Origin: Pohlia nutans | Taxonomy: Eukaryota > Streptophyta > Bryopsida > Bryales > Mniaceae | Direction: 5' to 3' | Length of the DNA stretch: 64,000 bases | Assembly: GCA_022496805.1 (NCBI GenBank) | Contig: CM040088.1 | Coordinates: 17,639,001-17,703,000, forward strand | Part shown: piece by piece, positions 13,401 to 21,819 of the stretch | How the letters are laid out: every line of letters starts with the position of its first letter | How positions within the stretch are numbered: the stretch's first letter is position 1 | Translations under genes and position numbers: made by a program | The notes under the pieces: model-generated | Databases searched by the model: none | What the model saw: the letters and a program-made list of their open reading frames with translations, nothing else | What the model was told of the DNA's origin: nothing

Positions 13401-15670
13401 ACTGTTCTCAAAAGCCACTACTGAAGAGTGTTATGCTTCCGAGTTGACACTTCCTAGTATTGATGGAATTGTTGCTCTTTATGATGGAATCTCATGGATA
13501 GAATACAAACCATTTTTTAAGGCCATTCTGAATTTATTTTTTATTTTTTGTTTCTGGTTTCGGAACAGAAAGTGTAGGTACAGATGCAAGAAGGGAGGAA
13601 GCCAGGCGACATGCAGCTGTATTGGCCATCTCTGGGGTTCTGATAGGCGTCATACTTATCAGCCTGGCGACTGCAGCCACTGCTCTTCCAGTGTATGTGT
13701 TCAATTTGAAAAGGATTTTATATATCCGTATTTTGTATGAATTTTTTGCCATTTTAGTACCATTTTATTCAACCATTTAGACACCTGGCAGTTGGTGGCT
13801 GGGTGGAGAGTACTCTGATGATGTGATGCAATAATGCAGGCTGTTGCGTTGGGGCTTGGGATCTTTGGGCATTCCCATATTTGTTGCTGCAACAACCGTC
13901 CTGTGCTTGATTGAACAAGATGAGGGGCAACATAAGTTTGGACAACCTGGAGGTGAGTCATTTGCATTTGAATTTGCAACTCTGCTTTCAGTTTGATCAT
14001 TTACCGAGTGAATTACCGAGTGGATAATCATCCCCTAAACGTACCGACCCTTTGGGGTTTAGGGTTTAGGGCTAGCTTCAAAAATAGATATTAGCATGGC
14101 TCAGATGTACATGAGGTGTACATGAGAGGACCATTGCCAGCATGAAATCTACCCAACAAATTTGACATACTTGCAGTTGGAGGCCTCTCCAATATTATCA
14201 ACATCTCCCCATCACAAGAGATTTACCGTAATTGGTAAAGAATTTAATAGGGCTGGCAAAGGTAACTTGGATGAAAGTCATCCGAGATTGTATGAGAAAG
14301 TTACAAGGCTTTTAATCTGCTGGGACGTTTCGGGGTTAATTCAAAGTGAAGAAAAGCAAAACATTTGTGAAATTTCACGAAATTTAAGAACTTCAAACTT
14401 GGTAGCCTTGTGCCCACTAAAACAATGCACTCACGAGGAATCTAGTCTATTTGCTAGGTTTTCTTTGTAATATTATGTAAAGTGACAAAAAAATGTTAGA
14501 ATTTTAAAAATAACCTGAATCTGTTTGTCCAAATAATCATAATATTATTATTATAAGTTTATAGCCAGTCTGACTCAAATTTGGTCAAAAGTTTTTGGAA
14601 ATAATATTTTCAATTTTTTTTTTATTTCAGTATAGTGAGAAAAGGGGATCTTGTTGTTCTGCCAAAATGAAAAATTCCAAAATAATAATTATTAGGGTAC
14701 TAAACGAGCTATTAACCTATGGTAATAATAAAATAATTTGGGTACTGACAAAATTCACTGGTATGCATTGCCCTTGATTTAGTTGAGCATTTATTTGTTG
14801 GGGTCATATATTTTTCGTGTTTCCGTGCAGGTTTCATTTGCCCATGGGTTCCAGCACTGCCAATTGGGAGTATACTTGTGAACGTTTATCTGCTGGTCAA
14901 TTTGGGGTATGTTTTCCTTATTACTTTACTCTCTCCGTTTCATGATAAGAGTTGACATGTTTCAACTTGACGTTTCTTTTGCCAAAAAAAGTCATCTCAA
15001 TACTCAAAATATGGGCTATCTTTTAACAGTAGCATGTAGTTTTTGTCACTCTCATTGTCCGCCTTGTTTGAAGTGGACAGTGCTCACCGCCGCTGCATCA
15101 TGAATTTAGGACCCCACAGATTTTAAACAATTTCCGTGTAACATCCAATATTTCATGGGTTCGTGCATTTTTCGCACGGATTCTGCACTTTGTTAGATAA
15201 CGAAAAGAGTGAATGCAGAATTTGTGCAGAATTAGTGTGAAATCCGTGCAAAAAATGCACGCACCCATGAAATATTGGACTTTGCACGGAAATCGTTAAA
15301 AATCAGTGAGGTCCTAAATTCCTGATAATGATGTTTCCAAGTATAAAGCATAGGACGAAAACTAGGAAAAAAAAAAAGCCAAGAATGTGGACTCTTATGA
15401 TGAAATGGAGGGAGTACAATCTATTTTCATTTCATGATTTTGTTTTTAGGAATATTTTTTTTCCTCTTGGGAGCTTTTGGACAAGTCTTTGGCATTTGAT
15501 AAAGAATTTGTCCTCCTGGCAGGGTGGCAACATGGCTGCGTGTTTCCGTTTGGATGATTTTAGGAGTGCTTGTGTATATGTGCTATGGACTGAAATCATC
15601 CAAGCTTGCCAAGGGATCAAAAGAAGCTCAAGGTGATTATAAGAAGTTATCTGTGGAGCCACCGGTCTAA
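7451..15670 (+). CDS. CAT: cationic amino acid transporter (plant CAT family, APC superfamily), 14 exons
   Basis: This is a complete gene for a multi-pass transporter of basic amino acids. Exons with GT-AG borders and matching phases are 7451-7568, 7681-7882, 8312-8396, 9022-9162, 9281-9399, 9662-9758, 10477-10649, 10974-11040, 11352-11510, 12242-12653, 13569-13692, 13840-13952, 14831-14906 and 15523-15670, giving 2034 nt (677 aa plus TAA). Family signatures include [18 protein letters not shown] in exon 2, [13 protein letters not shown] in exon 6, [13 protein letters not shown] in exon 7, [14 protein letters not shown] in exon 9 and [13 protein letters not shown] in exon 13. The first in-frame ATG fits the family N-terminus, with a basic stretch before the first membrane span. 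The hydrophilic loop encoded by exons 10-11 (about 120 residues, Ser/Glu rich) looks longer than in Arabidopsis CAT2-4. Those relatives are largely tonoplast proteins, so a vacuolar site is plausible but inferred. No frameshift or stop is seen. Introns 2, 5, 6, 8, 9, 10, 12 and 13 carry transposons. Confidence 0.95.
7988..8226 (-). mobile_element. family A MITE in CAT intron 2
   Basis: The 239-bp element has degenerate TTAA-type ends (TTAATTCTTAAAGGACCAAG and GGTCCTCGAGGGGGTTAA). It is the reverse complement of the intact family A copy at 10195-10433, sharing AACATTGCATGTGTTGGTC and other strings. Confidence 0.75.
8470..8912 (+). repeat. tandem repeat in CAT intron 3, alternating about 100-bp units
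   Basis: The phrase CACTATTGCACAACCTCTGC recurs in variant form near 8473, 8569, 8679, 8775 and 8881. Alternate units resemble each other most (TTGATTTTCTC versus GGTTTT types), so the higher-order period is about 206 bp. Inverted single copies of the phrase occur in introns 7 (10887-10914) and 9 (11708-11730). Confidence 0.75.
9425..9560 (+). mobile_element. 5'-truncated family A MITE in CAT intron 5
   Basis: Sequence from GACCAACACATTCAATG through TCCTTGGTTCTTTAGGG matches the right half of the 10195-10433 element. The left half is missing. Confidence 0.65.
9890..10194. other. possible further TTAA-type element in CAT intron 6
   Basis: CTAACCCCTAAGTGCC at 9890 looks like a left terminus of the TTAA-flanked group, but no partner terminus is clear before the family A element that starts at 10195. 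Confidence 0.25.
10195..10433 (+). mobile_element. family A MITE, intact copy, CAT intron 6
   Basis: This 239-bp element has inverted ends TTAACCCCTAAAGGACCAAG and CTTGGGTCCTTTAGGGGTTAA-type sequence. It is the best-preserved member of family A in the window and has no coding capacity. Confidence 0.85.
11090..11209. mobile_element. 120-bp TA-flanked MITE in CAT intron 8
   Basis: CACCGAAATGGTTATTTTAG at the left is inverted at the right (CTAAATAACCATTTCGGTG). TA lies immediately outside both ends (11088-11089, 11210-11211). The layout is that of a small Stowaway/mariner-type element. Confidence 0.75.
11581..11860 (+). repeat. diverged duplication in CAT intron 9
   Basis: Segments near 11583-11660 and 11785-11859 share TTCCATTCAGTNGTTGACCA and TATGTGTCTAAAAGTCACAC, so an approximately 75-bp block is present twice, about 200 bp apart. 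Confidence 0.6.
11862..12211. mobile_element. GAGCATGC-ended 350-bp MITE in CAT intron 9
   Basis: The ends GAGCATGCACACC and GGTGCATGCTC form an inverted repeat, bordered by TTA on the left and TAA on the right. The termini resemble those of the elements at 24981-26307 and 34994-35296, so a PIF/Harbinger-like origin is likely. Confidence 0.65.
12780..13105 (+). repeat. about 82-bp minisatellite in CAT intron 10
   Basis: Three good copies and a decayed fourth copy of a unit containing GTCACCTCATAACATTCTAG, GATTCCCTGACCCCCATTTG and AAAACCTAAA run in tandem. A single diverged piece of the unit also follows the exon 10 splice donor at 12666-12705. Confidence 0.75.
13181..13399 (-). mobile_element. 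family A MITE, decayed copy, CAT intron 10
   Basis: TTAACCCTGGAAGGACGAAG starts the copy, and the body matches 7988-8226 (for example AACATTGCATGTGTTGGTC). The right terminus has decayed. Confidence 0.7.
14028..14339. mobile_element. TTAA-type MITE in CAT intron 12
   Basis: The ends are TCCCCTAAACGTACCGACC and GGGACGTTTCGGGGTTAA. They are inverted and resemble the terminal consensus, although the left TTAA has mutated. The inner part is unrelated to the other families in the window. Confidence 0.5.
14929..15414. mobile_element. Stowaway-type MITE in CAT intron 13, interrupted
   Basis: CTCTCTCCGTTTCATGATAA at the left and ATGATGAAATGGAGGGAG at the right are the classic Stowaway terminal repeats, with TA outside each end (14927-14928, 15415-15416). 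A second foldback element sits inside it at 15102-15321. Confidence 0.8.
15102..15321. mobile_element. foldback element nested in the Stowaway MITE
   Basis: GAATTTAGGACC at the left is the inverse of GGTCCTAAATTC at the right. The arms continue with CCAATATTTCATGGGT/ACCCATGAAATATTGG and GTGCATTTTTCGCACGG, so most of the 220 bp folds on itself. The family is not assigned. Confidence 0.7.
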
Positions 15671-15715
15671 AAATATTCAAACCCAATTCTCTTATCATAA
15701 TGGAGTCCATCAAAG

Positions 15716-16222
15716 GTAGAACTACCCTCAATAGACTCTTTATTCACGCCAACCTTAGGATTGGAATTATTCTTCTTTGTATGTTGACCTAGTTAATAGA
15801 ACTATCTTCAACAAACTCTTTATTCTTGTCAGCCTAAAGGGTGAGAGTTAATTCTTATTTATACCAAAAGTGTAGCTATTTTTGGCACTATACATGTACA
15901 TGGTCTAGTTTGTAAAACTACCCTCACCATTTTCACGCTGACTTTAGGGTTGGAGTTCTCTTTTATACCAAAAGTTTAGCTATACTATGTTCGTTGCTTA
16001 GCTCTTAAAACTACCTTCGACAAACTCTTTATTCATTCTACCCTTATGGTCAAAAGTAATTCTTCTTGGTACCATAAGTCTAGCTATTGTTGGCACACTG
16101 TGTCTGTGGTTTAGTTCTTGGAACTACCTTCAACGAATTCTTTATTTGTGCTAACCTTAGGGCCATTATTAATTCTTGTTGATACTATAAGTCTCACTAT
16201 TGTTGGCATAAATTTGGTTTAG
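15716..16222 (+). repeat. diverged minisatellite directly 3' of the CAT stop
   Basis: Five units of about 80-116 bp contain variants of GAACTACCTTCAACAAACTC, TTTATTCATGCTAACCTTAG and CCATAAGTCTAGCTATTGTT. The array begins about 46 bp after the CAT stop, so it probably lies in the 3' UTR or at the transcript end. Confidence 0.7.
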
Positions 16223-16341
16223 CCCCTATGCCATAAAGGTGGTGCTCTTTGGATGAGTTTTCCTTGAGTGTTGAATCATGGTTGGATGGGTTGTCCATGA
16301 GTGTTGAATGCATAAGCCCTCATTGATGGCATTGTGTTGTA

Positions 16342-17272
16342 CAGTCAGGTCTAATATGCTTACGAATTCCCCTCTGTAGGAAAAAAATTCAGAAACTTTG
16401 AACAATGCGTGTGTACTCAAAAATGATCCGATTTGGAAACCGTAAAGTGCGTTGCAATCACATTGGAGTGTACTACAATATCAATACAAATTTACACATG
16501 TGTTAGTGAAAATCATACAAGTTAAAAATATTATATACCTATCTACCCTTGAGTGCTCTCACCTTTTGCTTCAATTACAGTGTTCATTCTAGCAAGCATA
16601 TTTGAAATGAGCATTTGAAATTGTTCTTGAGATATTTGAGCCTATAGTTGTTGGATGATTTGTATCATTTCATCTTTGTCTTTCATAATCTTTTTGATTC
16701 CATGGGTTTGTCTCCAATCATCAGGGTACCTACTACAGTGTATTGGAGCACCATCCTCCATCAATGTGAGTTGAATAGGTCTATCATGCATAAAATAGAA
16801 GCCAATCAATGTATTTTTCATAAATGAGTTCCACAAAATCAACTAGTGATTGTTTAGTTGGAGGAATGATGAGAAGTGAAATTTTGTCAAAACCCGTGAA
16901 AGCCCCTACACCATTACAAAAGAAGAAATTACAAAGCTGACAAATGAAATGATACAAATCATCCAACAACTATAGGCTCAAATATCTCAAGAACGATTTC
17001 AAATGCTCATTTCAAATATGCTTGCTAGAATGAACACTGTAATTGAAGCAAAAGGTGAGAGCACTCTATGGTAGATAGGTATATAATATTTTTAACTTGT
17101 ATGATTTTCACTAACACATGTGTAAATTTTATTAATATTGTAATACACTCCAATGTGATTGCAACGCACTTTACGGTTTCCAAATCGGATCATTTTTGAG
17201 TACACACATTGTTCAAAGTTTCTGAATTTTTTTTCTACAGAGGGGAATTCGTAAGCATATTAGACATGACTG
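16342..17272. mobile_element. Tc1/mariner-type long-inverted-repeat element 1
   Basis: The element starts CAGTCAGGTCTAATATGCTT and ends with AAGCATATTAGACATGACTG, flanked by TA at 16340-16341 and 17273-17274. The inverted arms run about 330 bp (to about 16672 and from about 16942) with few mismatches. Each arm contains the same decayed 3' end of a Tc1-like transposase, and the centre holds a further transposase piece. Confidence 0.85.
16560..16865 (-). pseudogene. Tc1/mariner transposase remnant in element 1
   Basis: Read on the minus strand, a fragment with LTLMEDGAPIHC resembles the second catalytic Asp region of Tc1-like transposases. It is followed by HGIKK, and then, after a stop and a deletion that removed the expected DLNPIE block, by RMNTVIEAKGEST, which resembles the usual transposase C-terminus. 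The same C-terminal part is repeated on the plus strand at about 16945-17073, ending in a Trp and TAG. The fragment is non-functional. Confidence 0.7.
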
Positions 17273-17274
17273 TA

Positions 17275-18256
17275 CAGTACTTGGCAGTAAGTTTCCGTTA
17301 GTGTCTGTTTCAGAGGCAGAAACATTGCAGAATTCCAGATTTCAAAATGACACTACACGTGGTAAAATTATCCAAATCTGAAATCGTATAGTGCGTTGGT
17401 GAGATAATTGAGTCTTCTTCAATAGTATGATAAAAAAATCAATATTTTGAGATTTTTTGTATGAGATATGAAATAATTTTTTAAAATTGATCAAAAATTG
17501 AGCAGTTTTCGATTTGAAACTTCAAAATTTGATATCTTAATCAATAATGCTTCAAAATGCATGTTCTTTTTTGCACATGATTCTAAAAAGAATCCCCACT
17601 TCTTCTATCATAATAATAATATCCTTTAAGTAACAAAATATGTTGCTACAATACTCGGCAGTAGGTTTCCGTCACTTCTCTTTGCTTCTCCGCATTGTAT
17701 TGTGCCCGGAAATCACTATACATTCACCAATCGTTTTCTAAAGCAGATGATGGTGAAGGAATTTGTTTTCTCTGCACTGTACAGTACCCAACAATCACTA
17801 TACATTCACCAATTCATTTTCATTTGCTTGACCAATTTGCCAAATCTAAATCCCATTGAGAAAGGTGATAAAAGATGTTCAAAAGGATTGTTTGCCGAGA
17901 AATAAAGAGGAATTCTTTAAAACCATCCACTAGGCATGGGAAGAGATGTCTCCAGAAACTATAGAAACTCTCCTTGCTACCATAACTTCAAGGACGATGG
18001 CTGTAATTGATACTAAAGGAGGAAGCACTAGGTGGTAGGTAGGGTGTCAAATAAAGTTCTAAATTAGTGTATGATTTTGCAATTTTCTAAAATTTGTTAT
18101 CATACTATTGAAGTAGACTCAATTATCTCACCAACACACTTTACGATTTTTGATTTGAAAAAAAATTCAGCCCCGTAGTGCCATTTCAAAATTTGCTATT
18201 CCCACAATGTTTCATCTCCAAAATAGACGCCGGCAGGAACTTATTGCCGGGTATTG
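17275..18256. mobile_element. Tc1/mariner-type long-inverted-repeat element 2
   Basis: It begins CAGTACTTGGCAGTAAGTTT and ends AACTTATTGCCGGGTATTG, the imperfect inverse, and shares its flanking TA dinucleotides with elements 1 and 3. The arms pair over about 180 bp (17275-17470 with 18090-18256). A second terminus-like string (CTGTACAGTACCC, near 17779) and a repeated AATCACTATACATTCACC suggest internal nesting. Confidence 0.8.
17829..18033 (+). pseudogene. Tc1/mariner (DDE-type) transposase C-terminal remnant in element 2
   Basis: LPNLNPIEK in one frame resembles the PDLNPIE block that carries the last catalytic Glu of Tc1-type transposases. After a frameshift, the stretch 17935-18036 reads WEEMSPETIETLL and then MAVIDTKGGSTRW followed by TAG, the typical end of these proteins. 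The N-terminal half is missing. Confidence 0.75.
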
Positions 18257-18258
18257 TA

Positions 18259-19236
18259 CAGTGGGGTCCAACATGGAATGGCGTTTTTGGTTTCGCAGTG
18301 AGAAAAATTTCAGTACTGCCAACTTTGAAAGCCTCCCAAGAGCTCAAATATTGGTATTTTACCACGAAAATTTTACCAGAGACTTATCTTTAAGTTAATT
18401 ATATGTATGCCAAATTTCAAGGCCAAAAGATTCACCAATAAAACGTTATTCAAAATCTACCAACATTGGTAGTTATTCACTGCTGCCAACTTTGACAGCC
18501 TCCCAAAGATTGAATTAATTTTTTTTTGCCATGAAATTCTTGGAAAAAGAACTTCTTTATGTTAATAACATATGATAAAAATTTCAAGGCCAGAAGATTA
18601 ATACAAAAAATATATTGACAATCTACCAACATGTGTAGTTGTGGGAAACAATGGGGGAAACTTTGCTACCAACTTTGACACCCTCCCTACGGTTGAGAAA
18701 TTGTCTATTTACCATGAAATTTTTGGTACAACATGCTCTTTATGACAAAATCATTCATGCCAAATTTCAAGGTCAAAAAATCTATACAAAGAAAATTATT
18801 TACAATCTACCAATGTGTGTAGTTTCCCCCATTGTTTCCCACAACTACACATGTTGGTAGATTGTTAATATCGTTTTTTGTATTAATCTTTTGGCCTTGA
18901 AATTTTTATCATATGTTATTAACATAAAGAAGTTTTTTTTCCTAGAATTTTATGGCAAAAAAAAAATTAATTCAATCTTTGGGAGGCTGTCAAAGTTGGC
19001 AGCAGTGAAAACATTTCCACAGCTACCAATGTTGGTAGATTCTGAATAACTTTTTTTGGGTGAATCTTTTGGCCTTGAAATTTGGCATACATATAATTAA
19101 CTTAAAGATAAGTCTCTGGTAGAATTTTCGTGGTAAAATACCAATATTTGAGCTCTCAGGAGGCTTTCAAAGTTGGCAGTACTGAAATTTTTCTCACTGC
19201 GAAACCAAAAACGCCATTCCATGTTGGACCCCACTG
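18259..19236. mobile_element. Tc1/mariner-type foldback element 3
   Basis: It starts CAGTGGGGTCCAACATGGAA and ends TTCCATGTTGGACCCCACTG, flanked by TA (18257-18258, 19237-19238). The arms of about 400 bp pair closely (18259-18661 with about 18819-19236) around a 157-bp loop. The left arm plus loop consist of three diverged tandem units of about 165 bp, each with a CCAACTTTGA block, TTTCAAGG and CAATCTACCAA. No transposase is seen. Confidence 0.8.
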
Positions 19237-19238
19237 TA

Positions 19239-19627
19239 CATAAATATTGGTCTTAGCCAGGGTAGGGCTGGAGAAAGCATACATCTATATTATTAAATGA
19301 GCATTGTCACAAAATGTGTCACAAATTCATCCAAATTGATGGTCACGCTCTCATCCATACAAATTTTCATCCAATAGTACCTTCATCTTCACAATTTCAT
19401 GCCTTGCGGTAATGCTGCATTGGGAAAAATCAATTAAAAAAATGATACTATTGCATTGCAGTTACAGTGAAATACATAAAGCCAACATCTGAACTGAAAT
19501 CTGACTAATTTGTTGGAAATTGTTCTAGTTTATAAAACGCATAGCAAGTGTAACAAGCCATGCATGTTTCTCCATCAAGTCAAGTGGTTACATATACGTA
19601 AACAACGGATTTCAATACAAATTGAAC
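19239..19627. other. intergenic gap with a Helitron-like 5' motif
   Basis: TCTATATTATTAAATGAGCA (19288-19307) resembles plant Helitron 5' ends, and a related string occurs at 36500. No matching 3' hairpin with CTAG was found, so this is only a hint. Confidence 0.25.
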
Positions 19628-19984
19628 TACACTAAATAGGTAGATTAGTGTTAGATGAAGATTAGTGTTAGAGGTAATAGTTACCCACAACACTAAATGT
19701 CAGTTGAAATTACAAATAGTGTTAGGGCAGGTCAAGCGCCACCCCGCCGCCGGAAGAAGTCGGAAGGTGGTAGGGTTTCTCTGTTTGCTCGTGTTTGTTG
19801 GTGGCTTGTGTTCCGCTGGTTGCTCCCTCTTCCCGTCGTTACAGTGCTGGACCTCGCCGTCGTTGTTACCTTGGTCGCGCTGGTTGTCGCTCCGAGCCTC
19901 CGAAGTCCGCCTTTGAAGCTCACCGTAAATTCCGCCTTCGAAGCTCGTGGTCGCGCTGGTGTCGCTCTGCTGTCGGCGCTGAAT

Positions 19985-20170
19985 GTGTAGACGCATCACC
20001 TCCTTCTCGAACGCCGACAGGAACGGCAGCTTGTTGTTGTACGTGTCCGGCTCCGTGATCAAGTTTCCTTCTCCGAGAATCTGGTTGAGCTCGTTGCAGA
20101 TCTTCGTTTGCATCTCGGGGTTGTTCACGAGCTCAACCACGCCCCATTCAATCGACCACAGGGTTAGCTC
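19985..20170 (-). pseudogene. captured cytochrome P450 fragment, cinnamate 4-hydroxylase-like
   Basis: On the minus strand the translation runs LWSIEWGVVELVNNPEM and then LITEPDTYNNKLPFLSAFEK, ending near MRLH. Known CYP73A proteins have TLWSIEWGIAELVNHPE, ITEPDTYKLPYLQAVVKE and LRL in this order, which is the I-helix to K-helix region of C4H. Two extra residues (NN) and a degraded K-helix show it is not under strong constraint. Only about 62 residues are present, in antisense to the transposase. Confidence 0.75.
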
Positions 20171-20174
20171 CTGC

Positions 20175-20410
20175 TCACCGTAAATTCCGCCTTTGAAACT
20201 CCGGCCCAGAGCTCCGCGTTCAATGCCGACAAGCCCGTAGAAATCTACTCCATTTCCAACGTCTCCAGCGACGGCTCAGGATTAAAGCAGCCTAAGATTC
20301 TCACCAAGGGACGTTTCAACAACGCTGCAGGCTGTGGCCCTTGTCACATTCGCTGGTACGTGTTTCGGAAGCCAGAAGCGCTCCTCCCGTTGCATTTCCG
20401 TTGGCAAATT
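20175..20410 (+). pseudogene. unidentified captured coding-like segment
   Basis: One plus-strand frame is open for about 75 codons, including KPVEIYSISNVSSDG and LKQPKILTKGRF, with higher GC than the flanks. I do not recognise it. A string CTCACCGTAAATTCCGCCTT is shared with 19919-19938, so the region was partly duplicated during capture. Confidence 0.35.
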
Positions 20411-20439
20411 AGGGTTTAGGATCAGAAGTATAGCATCAC

Positions 20440-21370
20440 GAAACCCTCACGTTGACAAGGTTAAGAAGTGTGTTGCCAACTTTAACAATTCGGATTTTAA
20501 TATTTTTTGTGGTGTTCTATGCATCCATTATGAAACTCGTGAAAATTGCAGCATTCCTCTTGGGAAATTCAGGATTTTTCACATTTTTCATTTTATTTAA
20601 TATGCACTGTAATTCTCAATAATTATTTAATTGGTTAAGAAGTGTGCTGCTGCTCTTAATGCAAAAGTTGTGGTGGTATTAGCCCAGGTGAATCTCTTAT
20701 TCCAAATACGCCGAAATAGTTGATTATAGCACCTGTCAAAACCGTTTCCTATTGCTCAAATTGTAGGATATGATTTCTTCTTTCTATCGGTACATTTTGT
20801 TACCTTTCTTGAAACTCTGGAAGTCGTGTCTTTTGGCCATTTAGGTGAACAGTTCATGCATATATAGGGAATAGCCTAATATGGGTATCACTTTTATGCG
20901 TCTCACATAGTGTGACTTATGTCTAACTCATTTTATGTGTGCTAAAAATTTTGTCGTTTAACATCATGTATATAGTTGCATCCATGGTGCCTTTTAACAC
21001 CCTCTAATTTTTGTAATTTTCCAATGGTTTTTTCTTATCAAAAAGATATTTCTTGAAAACCACACTATTTTTGGAGGGGTACATATATCAAGCCATCACC
21101 CATATGGATATTGTGAAGTTCATTGTGAGACACATCATATCGGATGTTTCATGTCAACCAAATGGTTCCAGTTCATCACAATCGGTAATTAATGCTAATA
21201 GAAAGAGAGTTCATGGAACGCAGGTGGAGGCAGAACTGACCGAGCTTGACCTAGAAGAGAGAGTGGATTATTTGCGATCACTTGGTGTGAGTGAAGGAAG
21301 ACTGGGCTCACTTGTGCGAGCTACATATAACCTACTCGGATTGAGGACATACTTCAATTCTAGAGAGAAG
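20440..21370 (+). pseudogene. captured YchF/OLA1-type GTPase gene fragment with an intron
   Basis: Two exon-like blocks join in phase: KKCAAALNAKVVVVLAQ (20635-20688, then GT) and, after an AG at 21223, VEAELTELDLEERVDYLRSL through LLGLRTYF (21224-21370, then GT). YchF GTPases contain an AQVEAEL block followed by LEERxxYLxSLGV and RATYxLLGLRTYF at the end of the G-domain/TGS region. A preceding NPHVDKVKKC (about 20447-20475) also fits and overlaps a small duplication. Because an intron is retained, genomic DNA rather than mRNA was captured. Confidence 0.7.
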
Positions 21371-21819
21371 GTTTGGAATTTCTATTTCTTGATCAAGATG
21401 TCCAAATTGGGCCTCATGTTTTTTTTAAGCATTTTTGAGGACTGATTCCTTTGCTCATAAGCCCAATCATGTTATGAGATTTTATGTACTCATTGCCCAG
21501 TCTGTTATTCAATGTAAATAAACATGATCAGCTTTAGAGGTCTTGTACAGTGGTACTTGATTATTGGAGTTTTCTTCACTGTAAGGATGGCAGTGTGGAG
21601 GATTGACATCTTAAGGGATGATTTGATCCCATTGACAACGAAAAGTTGTGATACAGCCTTCACTTGTGTTGTTTCAATTTGCAGAAGTTGATTATTTGTG
21701 TTGTGCTGATTGTGCAGAAAATGGCAGCGCCACGTTTGCCGCTGGTTGAAATTCCAGAAAACATCCGTCATCTCCAGCAATTCTCTACCTTGAGTGTTTG
21801 AAAATCAGTTATCCTCTGG

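Noticed and set aside
14055..14075. Telomere-like TTTAGGG repeats, and CCCTAAA within the TTAA element ends
   Set aside because: Only two tandem units occur here, and elsewhere single heptamers are part of the terminal repeats. There is no telomeric array.
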